Source: CAYNYI01 sp964401455 (GTDB taxonomy: Bacteria > Fibrobacterota > OXYB2-FULL-49-7 > CAYNYI01). From it: DNA of 38,359 nt. The DNA lies in the NCBI GenBank assembly GCA_964401455.1, contig CAYNYI010000011.1, forward strand, positions 1 through 38,359, in the 5' to 3' direction. Below, piece after piece: positions 8,076 to 15,826 of the stretch. The translations under genes were made by a program, and so were the position numbers. Each line of letters begins with the position of its first letter. Within the stretch, counting starts at the first letter, position 1. The notes beneath the pieces were generated by a model, which worked only from the letters and a program-made list of their open reading frames with translations, was not told the origin of the DNA and made no database searches.

Positions 8076-8990
8076 ATGGCTCTAACAACTGCGCAAAAAA
8101 CCAGACTTGGAATTTTTATGACGGCGGGAACCGCGCTGGTGATATTCTTTATTCTTATACCTGTCGGACTGAGTCTTACGTCCGGTCAGCATAGATACTT
8201 TACTATATTCGGCGGAGAGTCATTGTCCGGACTTGAAGAAGGCGCATCGGTTAAATTTCACGGGATTCCGGTAGGCAAGGTTGAAAAGATATCATATCAG
8301 CCTCATAATCTTTCAGAGGTCAGGGCTTCGCTTCTTATAGATGATGATTTTCCGGTAAAAGAAGACATGTATATACAAACCGGAATGGTTGGAATTACCG
8401 GTCTAAAATATATTGAAATACTCGGCGGTTCAGACACATCGGATATTATTAAACCGGATTCTGAGATCGACTCCAGGCCCTCCCTAATGGCGAATATTAC
8501 AGGAAAGACGGATATAATCATTGAAAAAGTTGAACTCCTTCTCAATAACATTACTGACATGACGCATCCGGACAGTCTCGCATACTTAAAAAAAGCGGTA
8601 AAAAACCTCAGCGTCATTACTGATAGCACCAGAATGATTCTTTCGGACCTTTCTCCCGCAATAAAAGAAATGGGCGGTTCCGCATCCGGGGCAATGTCGG
8701 ATGTCGCTGAGATAGCCGCGTCTGTAAACAAAATAACTTCGGGTCTTTCGGATGATTTGAGCACTGACAGAATTTCAAGAATAGTTATGTCAACCGATTC
8801 GGCGTCGCGAAATATACGTGATATATCGTCTGAATTATCTCTCATAATAAGACAGGCAAAAGAAGATTTTAAAATTTCCATGGAAAATTTACGCGAAGCA
8901 AGCGAAAACGCAAATGAAATTTCTTCAATGCTCCGTGAAAACCCATCGCTTATAATCAGAGAGCGGCAGGTAAAAGAAAGGGCATACTGA
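8076..8990 (+). CDS. mlaD: MCE-domain substrate-binding protein (MlaD family)
   Basis: The 304-residue protein has one N-terminal membrane anchor (about 11-33), then one MCE domain (about 40-125) with the hallmark stretch GLEEGASVKFHGIPVGKV and a GLKYIEI segment near its end. A long helical tail rich in Ser, Asp and Ile follows, with heptad-like spacing, as in MCE proteins that form needle-like hexamers in the periplasm. It should bind lipids passed to or from the MlaEF complex. AAGGA lies about 10 bases before the ATG, and the gap to mlaF is 14 bases. The tail is longer than in E. coli MlaD (about 180 residues) and could span part of the periplasm. Confidence 0.92.
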   Translation: MALTTAQKTRLGIFMTAGTALVIFFILIPVGLSLTSGQHRYFTIFGGESLSGLEEGASVKFHGIPVGKVEKISYQPHNLSEVRASLLIDDDFPVKEDMYIQTGMVGITGLKYIEILGGSDTSDIIKPDSEIDSRPSLMANITGKTDIIIEKVELLLNNITDMTHPDSLAYLKKAVKNLSVITDSTRMILSDLSPAIKEMGGSASGAMSDVAEIAASVNKITSGLSDDLSTDRISRIVMSTDSASRNIRDISSELSLIIRQAKEDFKISMENLREASENANEISSMLRENPSLIIRERQVKERAY

Positions 8991-8991
8991 T

Positions 8992-9609
8992 ATGAATTCC
9001 AGAAGGCTTATTTTTATCTCTTTTCTGATCTTTTTTATTTCCTGCAATAAACCGCCGGTTAAAAAATATTTTATTATGAACTATTCTCCTGTTCCGAGTA
9101 ACAGTTCCGGTGAGCCCTATCCTTTCACGCTGCGAATCCGGGATTTTTCTATAGAAAAGGCATATTCCCGCTCTCAGATTGTATATCGGCGCAGTCCCTA
9201 TGAATTCAGCTATTATTTTTATCGTAACTGGGCAGTAAAACCCGCCGATATGATAACTGACCTTATATATTCACACATGACAAAGTCCGGCCTTTTTGAA
9301 CACACGGTCAGGAGGCTTGATGAGGGTTATGAACCTGATTTTCAGCTTGAAGGACGTATAAATGCTCTGGAAGAATATGACAGTGAAGATGTTTGGTTTG
9401 CCCATCTCGCATATAATATTAAACTGGTTAATCTCCGCACAGGAAACACGGTTTATTCCCGGCAGTTTGATTTCCGTAAAAAAGTCCCGAAACAGGGGCC
9501 GGAATTTGTCGTAAAAGAGCTTTCAAATATTCTGGATATGAGTATGCGAAAAGCTTTGGCTGACATGGATTCGGTTTTATCCACAAGCAGTATCCGGATA
9601 GATAAATGA
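8992..9609 (+). CDS. Lipoprotein, ABC-transport auxiliary component (PqiC-like)
   Basis: The 205-residue protein begins with a lipoprotein signal peptide whose lipobox FISC places the lipidated Cys at residue 18. The body has features of the ABC_trans_aux/PqiC family: an early YFIMNY strand, LRIRDFSIEKAYSRSQIVYR, then a long helix after YFYRNWAVKPADMI and a later YDSEDVWFAHL segment. In E. coli, PqiC is an outer-membrane lipoprotein that works with the MCE protein PqiB. It starts one base after the mlaD stop and overlaps the next gene by 4 bases, so it belongs to the MCE machine. Anchoring in the outer membrane is inferred; the residue after the Cys is Asn, not Asp. Confidence 0.85.
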   Translation: MNSRRLIFISFLIFFISCNKPPVKKYFIMNYSPVPSNSSGEPYPFTLRIRDFSIEKAYSRSQIVYRRSPYEFSYYFYRNWAVKPADMITDLIYSHMTKSGLFEHTVRRLDEGYEPDFQLEGRINALEEYDSEDVWFAHLAYNIKLVNLRTGNTVYSRQFDFRKKVPKQGPEFVVKELSNILDMSMRKALADMDSVLSTSSIRIDK

Positions 9610-11363
9610 GACATATTCCCTTTGAATTTATAACAGCCGCGGCTATTTTCACGTGCTTTCATATTTTTGCCGCTCCAGCCCCGGAATTACCGGGCAGAGA
9701 AATCACTCCTGATATTTATATGGGAACTATCATAAACAGGGATTCTGTAAAAGCGGCTGTTCCGGAGGATTCGCCCTTTTCCAATACCTGGCTTGAGAAA
9801 GCCATGGAAACATGGAACGCTCCCTCAATTACATCCCAGGTAGCCTCGGATGCGCGATCTGTCGCGATAGGTGCGGGAGCGGTATTTATGCCGAGAATGA
9901 CTGGTGCCAATCTTGAACCGGGAATTGAGATTAAAGATGCCGAAGGCAAAACAGTGAAAAGAGGAACCGCCGGCAGAAAATATTCCTTAATGCCCGGAAA
10001 ATATACCCTTTTCTTCGGTAGCGGTGATTCCAGACAGAAATTAAAAAAGAAGTTTACAGTAACTGAAAACAGAACTCATGTACTGCAGCCCGACTGGTCC
10101 GGACTATCAATAGAAGTGATCGATGAAAACGGAGTGCCTTTTAGGGGGGAATATGAAATTGTAAGACTTGATGGCATGGAACCCTTCGGGCGCGGTTACG
10201 GCAGAGACCCGGCACTTGCCGAAGAGGTAGGAACGTGGATCCTTGAACCGGGAATATATAAAATATTCAGCCCCGGGCAGAGTTTTAATACCAGGAGAAA
10301 TTTTGTAACCGTAAGGCTGATTCCCGGAGAACTCGTGACTTTTTTGATCTCGCAGGACTCTGAAAGCTTGCTTATTACAGGAGGCGGAGACATAGTCTAT
10401 GAAGAGACAGAAAGAATCAGTTCAAATTGGAAATACGGTCTTGATATAGGTGGAACGCTTTTGTGGAATGCGAAAGACAATATAGCGGCGGACACCGTGG
10501 AAAGTTCCTCAACTTTATCCATGCTCACAAACCTGCGACTTAAATATATGAAAGACCAGATTGAATGGTCAAACAGACTAAAAATAGATGAAGGAATAAA
10601 TTTTTCCGGCTTCAGTATTTCTAAACTAAAAACAAGTCCGGATGAGATCAGGTTTTCTTCACTTTTTGTGCGGCATTTTTTTGATTGGGCCGGCCCATAC
10701 GCAAAAGCTGAGATCATCTCGGAATTGTTCCCTGAATTTATTGAAGCCCCCGAAATAACCGGTAAACACTACTGGATTATCCTTGAAGAAGACTCTACGG
10801 TATCATCTATAGATACATCAGCTTCTTACCGCATGATAAAACCTTCTTTTTCCCCTTTTACATACCAGATTGGGGCAGGAATAAATATAAATTATAAGCG
10901 CGGTTCGCTTCTGGAAATCAGGTATTTGCTGGGGTTTGGATTCAGCAGAGAAATAATGTGGGATCAGTCGGAATCTGTTGACAAGACCGTTCTGAAAGAT
11001 ACCGCAGAAATCACTGCTCCTATAACCGAAACTCAGGAATTCAGTATTATAAGAAAACTTCCGACTTCAGATATAATTCCGGTTTACGGACCCGAGACTT
11101 CTTTAATGCTTATTTTCAGACCCGGGACACGCATAATCCTGGACTCGGAATTACGCTTCTTTTTTCCCTATGAACGTCTTTCAGGTTCTACATCTCCCTC
11201 TCCTGATCTTGAAGTCCTGTCATCATTGAGCTGGCGGCTTTCAAGAGGGGTAACCATTGATTATCAATACGGCTATGAACTCTATAATCCGACAGATGAG
11301 AGTCTTAAGAAAAATGAATCGGAGCACAGGATACTACTCAGGTTTTCTTTCAATAATATCTGA
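9606..11363 (+). CDS. Predicted outer-membrane beta-barrel protein with N-terminal beta-sandwich domains, last gene of the MCE operon
   Basis: The 585-residue protein has a signal peptide (FITAAAIFTCFHIFAAPA). Residues about 75-260 look like two small all-beta domains similar in style to PEGA or carboxypeptidase-regulatory repeats (LMPGKYTLFFGSG and LEPGIYKIFSPGQ recur at matching places). Residues about 270-585 show alternating amphipathic strands and aromatic girdles, resembling DUF3078-type barrels, ending in ILLRFSFNNI, which fits a barrel C-terminal strand. The ATG overlaps the lipoprotein stop (ATGA), so it is part of the MCE operon. Known MCE systems have rather variable outer-membrane partners, and this could be the outer-membrane end of this one. 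Family membership and function are not certain. Confidence 0.7.
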   Translation: MRHIPFEFITAAAIFTCFHIFAAPAPELPGREITPDIYMGTIINRDSVKAAVPEDSPFSNTWLEKAMETWNAPSITSQVASDARSVAIGAGAVFMPRMTGANLEPGIEIKDAEGKTVKRGTAGRKYSLMPGKYTLFFGSGDSRQKLKKKFTVTENRTHVLQPDWSGLSIEVIDENGVPFRGEYEIVRLDGMEPFGRGYGRDPALAEEVGTWILEPGIYKIFSPGQSFNTRRNFVTVRLIPGELVTFLISQDSESLLITGGGDIVYEETERISSNWKYGLDIGGTLLWNAKDNIAADTVESSSTLSMLTNLRLKYMKDQIEWSNRLKIDEGINFSGFSISKLKTSPDEIRFSSLFVRHFFDWAGPYAKAEIISELFPEFIEAPEITGKHYWIILEEDSTVSSIDTSASYRMIKPSFSPFTYQIGAGININYKRGSLLEIRYLLGFGFSREIMWDQSESVDKTVLKDTAEITAPITETQEFSIIRKLPTSDIIPVYGPETSLMLIFRPGTRIILDSELRFFFPYERLSGSTSPSPDLEVLSSLSWRLSRGVTIDYQYGYELYNPTDESLKKNESEHRILLRFSFNNI

Positions 11364-11527
11364 CATTTTTTCAGAATTACTAATAATTCCCATTTTCAAT
11401 TCTCAAAATTAATAATTCTCTTCTCAAGAAGTTTAAAATAGCCTTAAAAAAGCTGGAGCTGCACGGTATGTATGTTGCTTATTACTTCAATAGAAGTGTT
11501 AAAATGGCAATAAACCGGGAGATAATC

Positions 11528-11851
11528 ATGAGACTTTCAGAAAGAAGCTGTTCTCCGGACAAAAATCTTATTAGTTCTGAGCAGGCTCGGGAATACTTAA
11601 ATAAATTGGATCATTGGTCTATGCCGGAGGACGAGCCGGAGTTAATACGTAAGGAATTTATATTTAATAATTATATGGAAGGAGCCGAATTTGTTATGAA
11701 AGTGGCTAGTTCCGCCGACTCTGAGGATCACCACCCTGATATGACCCTTAAATACAAAAAAGTTGAAGTCGCGTTTACAAGCCACAAAGCCGGAGGACTT
11801 ACTGAAAACGATTTCATAATGGCAAAAAAAACTGATAAAATTTTCTCATAA
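11528..11851 (+). CDS. phhB: Pterin-4a-carbinolamine dehydratase
   Basis: The 107-residue protein carries the conserved active-site stretch EDHHPDM followed by YKKVEVAFTSHKAGGLTENDF, which defines the PCD/DCoH family. The enzyme dehydrates 4a-hydroxytetrahydropterin. The start at 11528 is chosen because GGGAGA lies about 5 bases upstream and the length fits the family; an upstream in-frame TTG (11468) would add 20 unrelated residues. No aromatic amino-acid hydroxylase is in the window, so a role with other pterins (for example molybdopterin, as proposed for some bacterial PCDs) is possible. The upstream 164 bases hold AT-rich sequence with a short dyad ACTTC-AATA-GAAGT at 11484-11497 and no gene. 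Confidence 0.9.
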   Translation: MRLSERSCSPDKNLISSEQAREYLNKLDHWSMPEDEPELIRKEFIFNNYMEGAEFVMKVASSADSEDHHPDMTLKYKKVEVAFTSHKAGGLTENDFIMAKKTDKIFS

Positions 11852-11867
11852 TTAAAGGAGACTAAAA

Positions 11868-12077
11868 ATGGAAGACCACATTTATAAAACAATAGAGTTA
11901 GTCGGTTCATCTAAAGAATCTCAAGAAACAGCGATAAAAAATGCCGTAATACTTGCTTCGGAAACTGTAAAAAACATGCGTTGGTTTGAGGTTATCGGAA
12001 CACGGGGTTATATTGAAGATAACGAGATAGCATACTGGCAGGTTACTATTAAAATCGGGTTTTCAATAGATAAATAA
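11868..12077 (+). CDS. Dodecin (flavin-binding dodecameric protein)
   Basis: This 69-residue protein matches dodecin over its whole length: an N-terminal HIYKTIELVGSSKES strand-turn, a helix, then MRWFEVIGTRGYIEDNEIAYWQVTIKIGF. The Trp in MRWFEV is the flavin-stacking residue of bacterial dodecins. Dodecins form 12-subunit shells that store or buffer FMN, FAD or riboflavin. AAAGGAG lies well placed before the ATG. It sits 16 bases after phhB and 13 bases before a flavoprotein gene, so flavin supply to that neighbour is a reasonable idea. Confidence 0.93.
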   Translation: MEDHIYKTIELVGSSKESQETAIKNAVILASETVKNMRWFEVIGTRGYIEDNEIAYWQVTIKIGFSIDK

Positions 12078-12090
12078 ATGGGAGTTAATT

Positions 12091-13107
12091 GTGAGTGATA
12101 TAAAAACTGAATTCTGCAAATTGGAACTTAAATCGCCGATCATAGCAGGTGCTTCAGGGCTTACTTCAAGTCTCGACAATCTAAAAAGAATAGAGGATTG
12201 CGGAGCAGGAGCTGTTGTGTTGAAGTCTATATTGGAAGAAGAAATCCAGCTTGAGAGACTAAAGCTGGAGGAAGATCTTTCTGAAATCGATAACAAAAGT
12301 CCAGAAATGATAGATGTTTTTCCGGAACTTGAATATATAGGTCCCGAGGAAAATATCAGGTTTGTTGAAAAAGCATCAGAAGCACTTTCTATACCTGTTT
12401 TTGGAAGTTTGAATGCTGTAAAACTTTCTACATGGGTTGAATACGCGCTACTTATAGAAAATGCGGGGGCTTCCGGAATTGAATTGAACTTCTATTCTTT
12501 TCCCTCTGAGTTTACAAAAAGTTCTTCTGAAATCGAAGATGAAATGATAAAAACTTTTCGGGAAGTAAAAAAAGCCGTGTCTATACCGATATGCGTAAAG
12601 CTTTCACCTTACTTTACGAATGCTCTGAATTTTATCGGCCGTCTTGACGGAGAATCTCCTGACGGCATTGATATTTTTAACAGAAGTTTTGAACCGGGCG
12701 CAGATGTTGAAAAGCTTGAACTGAATTCTCCTTTTAATCTAAGCCTCGCTCGCGACCACAGGCTTGCCATGAGGTATTCCGGAATCTTATACGGCAAGAT
12801 TAAGGCATCTTTGTGCGCTTCGGGCGGCGTTACAGGTTATAAAGAAGCATTGAGTTGTATTCTGGCCGGAGCAGACTGCGTTTCGGCGGTAACCGCGCTC
12901 TATAAAGATGGGATGGACTGGATAACAGAAACAAATAAACAAATAGAGAATTGGATGTCTGAAAAGAATTATGCATCACTGAAAGATTTTAGAGGTTTAT
13001 TGAGCCGGGGATCGACAGATAAGCCCTGGCTTTATAAGAGAGCGCATTATGCCAAGCTTTTGCTGAATACAGAAAAAGTAACTGAGCGTGATTTCGCAGA
13101 GTCATGA
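12091..13107 (+). CDS. Dihydroorotate dehydrogenase-like flavoprotein
   Basis: The 338-residue TIM-barrel protein belongs to the DHOD-like group (COG0167). It begins with LKSPIIAGASGLTSSLDNLKRIEDCGAGAVVLKS-type sequence and has VKLSPYF near the middle. A CASGGVTGYKEALSC loop with GADCVSAVTALY near the end forms the FMN phosphate site. It is unlikely to be PyrD itself: members of this subgroup differ in the substrate loop and often lie near 2-oxoacid:ferredoxin oxidoreductases, as here. Translation starts with GTG at 12091, 6 bases after GGGAG. The ferredoxin gene follows by 10 bases and may be its electron partner. The substrate is unknown. Confidence 0.85.
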   Translation: MSDIKTEFCKLELKSPIIAGASGLTSSLDNLKRIEDCGAGAVVLKSILEEEIQLERLKLEEDLSEIDNKSPEMIDVFPELEYIGPEENIRFVEKASEALSIPVFGSLNAVKLSTWVEYALLIENAGASGIELNFYSFPSEFTKSSSEIEDEMIKTFREVKKAVSIPICVKLSPYFTNALNFIGRLDGESPDGIDIFNRSFEPGADVEKLELNSPFNLSLARDHRLAMRYSGILYGKIKASLCASGGVTGYKEALSCILAGADCVSAVTALYKDGMDWITETNKQIENWMSEKNYASLKDFRGLLSRGSTDKPWLYKRAHYAKLLLNTEKVTERDFAES

Positions 13108-13117
13108 GGAGGAATTT

Positions 13118-13318
13118 ATGGAAATAAAAATCGAAGAATCGAAATGCAGGTCCGCAGGAGTATGCGTTAAGGATTTCCCCGGTATTTTCGGATTTGCGCC
13201 CGGCAACAAGAAAGCGTTTGTGCTTGAAGGCATTAACCCTGTTCCGCCCAACCTGGAACGCATGTGCATTAATGCTGCCGAGAGGTGTCCTGAAAAGGCT
13301 ATAAGTATTATCAGCTGA
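13118..13318 (+). CDS. Small ferredoxin, probably [3Fe-4S] (second cluster Cys replaced by Ala)
   Basis: This 66-residue protein starts at an ATG preceded by AGGAGG; an upstream frame extension lacks that site. Cluster ligands visible are C10 and C16 in CRSAGVC, and C57 in RCPEKAI. In related one-cluster ferredoxins the second ligand is Cys or Asp at the position that is A13 here, and Ala at that place is typical of [3Fe-4S] ferredoxins. C50 corresponds to the disulfide Cys of Pyrococcus ferredoxin, but its usual partner is F20, so C50 may be free. It lies 10 bases after the DHOD-like gene and overlaps the end of korB by 8 bases on the opposite strand. It may serve either flavoprotein or KorAB. 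Confidence 0.88.
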   Translation: MEIKIEESKCRSAGVCVKDFPGIFGFAPGNKKAFVLEGINPVPPNLERMCINAAERCPEKAISIIS

Positions 13319-14132
13319 TAATATGTTCTTTGAGGAATCCGCCTGAAGCTTCATTCTCTCCTATGGTCATTTCATCATATTCCGGAAAGGATTTTCCGGT
13401 TTGTTTATAAAAAATGCCAACCGGCAGTCCCTCTTCGTCTTTTTTAGCAGCTTCCCGCATCGCGGACGCCTTGTCTGAGGGGTCGTGTGCTTTATCGGAC
13501 AGATTGTAAATTCTGTCCTTGAACCATTTCATTGTGTTTACTTTGTTAAAAGAAACACATGGCTGGAAAACATCTATCAGAGAGAAGCCCTTATATTCTA
13601 AAGCCTCGAGAATAAGTCCGGTTAGCTGCTCCGGATTTCCGGAAAAACCACGCGCTACAAAGCCAGCTCCGCCGATGAGGGCCGTTTCAAGAGGTCTGAA
13701 CTGGCTTGAAAGGGCTCCCTCTATTTGAATGTCTGTTTTAAAACCCTGAGAAGTTGTCGGCGATGCCTGACCTTTCGTAAGGCCGTATATTCTGTTGTCA
13801 TGCACAATCACGGTTATATCTATGTTCCTTCGTATATTATGAATAAAATGATTGCCGCCTTCCCCGTAGCAGTCGCCGTCTCCCGTAGTCACTACTATCT
13901 TCAAATCTTTTCGGACCATACGGGCACCCGCCGCAACCGGAAGCGCTCTCCCATGAAGTCCGTTAAAACAGTTCGCTTCGATATAATGAGGAAGTTTAGC
14001 TGCCTGGCCTATTCCTGAAACAAAAAGAAATTCACTCTTATTCCTGCCTGATTTAGAAACAGCGTCCTGCACGGCTTTAAGAATTCCAAAATTACCGCAT
14101 CCCGGGCACCATGCTGTCTTATTGTTCTGCAT
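13311..14132 (-). CDS. korB: 2-oxoacid:ferredoxin oxidoreductase, beta subunit
   Basis: The 273-residue protein is a TPP-binding beta subunit. It has WCPGCGNFG at the N-terminus (two cluster Cys), GIGQAAKLPHYI, GLHGRALPVAAG, and the TPP/Mg2+ motif GDGDCYGEGGNHFIHNIRRN. Later QPCVSFN supplies another cluster Cys. With KorA it would oxidatively decarboxylate a 2-oxoacid such as 2-oxoglutarate, to the acyl-CoA, reducing ferredoxin; the substrate cannot be fixed. The ATG lies inside the end of korA (14-base overlap) with AAGGAG 7-8 bases upstream. It converges on the ferredoxin gene. Confidence 0.93.
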   Translation of the reverse strand: MQNNKTAWCPGCGNFGILKAVQDAVSKSGRNKSEFLFVSGIGQAAKLPHYIEANCFNGLHGRALPVAAGARMVRKDLKIVVTTGDGDCYGEGGNHFIHNIRRNIDITVIVHDNRIYGLTKGQASPTTSQGFKTDIQIEGALSSQFRPLETALIGGAGFVARGFSGNPEQLTGLILEALEYKGFSLIDVFQPCVSFNKVNTMKWFKDRIYNLSDKAHDPSDKASAMREAAKKDEEGLPVGIFYKQTGKSFPEYDEMTIGENEASGGFLKEHIIS

Positions 14133-15822
14133 CTAAAAACTCCTTTAATCTTGATATAAGTTCATCCTCATAAAACGGGCGGCCATTATATTTTAAAATT
14201 GATGAAGCAGCTTTTATTCCGGTTTCACGTCGTATAAGTCCGGCAAACTGTGCCCCCGCGTTATTTTCCACCGTAATGAGCGGCCTTCTGCCGCAAATTT
14301 CAGAAAATTTTTCAGATGGAAACGGCCATAATTGGGGAACTCTCAGAAAAGCTGTTTTATAATCAGTAAGTTTTGAAAGCGCGGACAGTATTATTCCGGC
14401 TGTGGAACCGAAACCCGTAACTATATAGTCAGCCTGATTATCCCCTTCTAACTGCGGTTCGAGCATTGCTTCTTTAAGAATCTCCGTTTTTCTATAGAGC
14501 CGTTTATCAATCATCTTTTCTCTTACCGCAGCATCCTCTGTTATATGTCCCTCTTCTGTATGTTCATCGCTATCGGCATAAACCAGAACTCCCTTTGTTC
14601 CGGGTGCCGCCGCAGGTGAAACAGGGCTTTCATCTGTGAGCTGATAACGCTTATAATTAATTTCATCTTCCGGAATATAAGGACTGTATTTAAAGGAAGG
14701 CTTATTAAAAATTTTTGAATCAAGATCAATTTCTGAATCCGCAAGATATTGATCGGATAAAATTATTACAGGTACCTGATATCTATAAGCTGTTTCAAAG
14801 GCTTTCAAGGTATGGTTCCACGCTTCCGCCGGATCAGAAGGAGCGAAGACGGCTTTTGCGAATTCTCCGTGCCCTGCGTGGAGTGCAAAATTAAGGTCTC
14901 CCTGCTCTGTTCTGGTTGGAAACCCGGTCGCGGGACCCGGCCTTTGAACGAGCGCTAAAACCAGAGGTGTTTCTGTCATACCAGCGAGACTGAGGCCTTC
15001 GGTCATGAGAGCAAATCCCCCTCCTGATGTGCCGGTCATGGCTGTTCTGCCGGAGTATGCCGCACCCAGAACCATGTTTACCGCCGCGATTTCATCTTCC
15101 GCCTGCTCAACGAGTACCCGGTATTTCGCGGAGTATTTTACTATGTTCTTCATTATTCCGGTAGCCGGGGTCATGGGATACGCGCAATAAAAAGAGCACC
15201 CTGCTTCGAGGGCCGCTCCCCCGACAGCGGCGCTTCCGTCCATAAGGACTCTTTCTTCATAGTGAGAATCAGGCGGTTCAAGTTTGAAATTATTTTTAGC
15301 CGGTATATTGTATCCGTATTCAGCTGCTTTAATATTTTCTGACCGTATTTTGTCATCCTTGTCTTTAAGTATATTTGATATTGTTGATTTAAGCTTTTCC
15401 AGAGGTATCCCCGCCAGCGCACAGACTATTCCGATTCCCACAGTACCCGAGTATAATTTTTTACCGGCTTCTTTAGCTTTTTGCTCAATGGGAGCAAATA
15501 AATAGCGTCTCTCATTCGAGTCTTTTTCCGCCTCAGAATCTGCAATGAGAACTCCATCACGGCTCAGATATTCCGCATCTTTTGATGCGGTTTCTTTATT
15601 CAATGAAAATATTATATCTGCCTTTGACATGGATGCCCTGCAGGGTGATGTGGAAACCCTGACCTGAAAATAATTTTCTCCGCCTCTTATTCGTGATTCA
15701 TAGTCTCTTATTGAAAAGACATGATATCCGGCTGACGCCGAAGCTCTCAGAAGCATTTGTCCGGCGGAAACAATACCCTGTCCGGCCATGCCGGTGATTC
15801 TTATGGTAATATCATCTTTCAT
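14119..15822 (-). CDS. korA: 2-oxoacid:ferredoxin oxidoreductase, fused gamma-alpha subunit
   Basis: The 567-residue protein combines an N-terminal gamma domain (about 1-180; GMAGQGIVSAGQML, SRIRGGENYFQVR) with an alpha domain (from about 190; AALEAGCSFYCAYPMTPATG). The alpha part also has the stretch EIAAVNMVLGAAYSGRTA and a C-terminal transketolase-like domain with DYIVTGFGSTAG. The fused arrangement is known for the KorAB type. No ferredoxin-like delta domain is present, so electrons must leave through an external ferredoxin. It starts 4 bases after the NtrC-type regulator stop, and its ribosome site is weak, suggesting coupled translation. Together with korB it closes the operon that begins at 18702. 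Confidence 0.93.
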   Translation of the reverse strand: MKDDITIRITGMAGQGIVSAGQMLLRASASAGYHVFSIRDYESRIRGGENYFQVRVSTSPCRASMSKADIIFSLNKETASKDAEYLSRDGVLIADSEAEKDSNERRYLFAPIEQKAKEAGKKLYSGTVGIGIVCALAGIPLEKLKSTISNILKDKDDKIRSENIKAAEYGYNIPAKNNFKLEPPDSHYEERVLMDGSAAVGGAALEAGCSFYCAYPMTPATGIMKNIVKYSAKYRVLVEQAEDEIAAVNMVLGAAYSGRTAMTGTSGGGFALMTEGLSLAGMTETPLVLALVQRPGPATGFPTRTEQGDLNFALHAGHGEFAKAVFAPSDPAEAWNHTLKAFETAYRYQVPVIILSDQYLADSEIDLDSKIFNKPSFKYSPYIPEDEINYKRYQLTDESPVSPAAAPGTKGVLVYADSDEHTEEGHITEDAAVREKMIDKRLYRKTEILKEAMLEPQLEGDNQADYIVTGFGSTAGIILSALSKLTDYKTAFLRVPQLWPFPSEKFSEICGRRPLITVENNAGAQFAGLIRRETGIKAASSILKYNGRPFYEDELISRLKEFLDAEQ

Positions 15823-15826
15823 AAAA

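Noticed and set aside
8303..8881. 192-residue open frame on the minus strand
   Set aside because: Antisense to the MCE protein gene, with no recognisable feature.
9606..11363. Calling the barrel protein an LptD- or FadL-like transporter
   Set aside because: None of the conserved motifs of those families is visible; only a general barrel pattern and a loose DUF3078 resemblance support it.
11364..11527. Search for a terminator after the MCE operon
   Set aside because: The stretch is AT-rich with short weak inverted repeats, but no GC-rich stem followed by a T-run, so no terminator is called.
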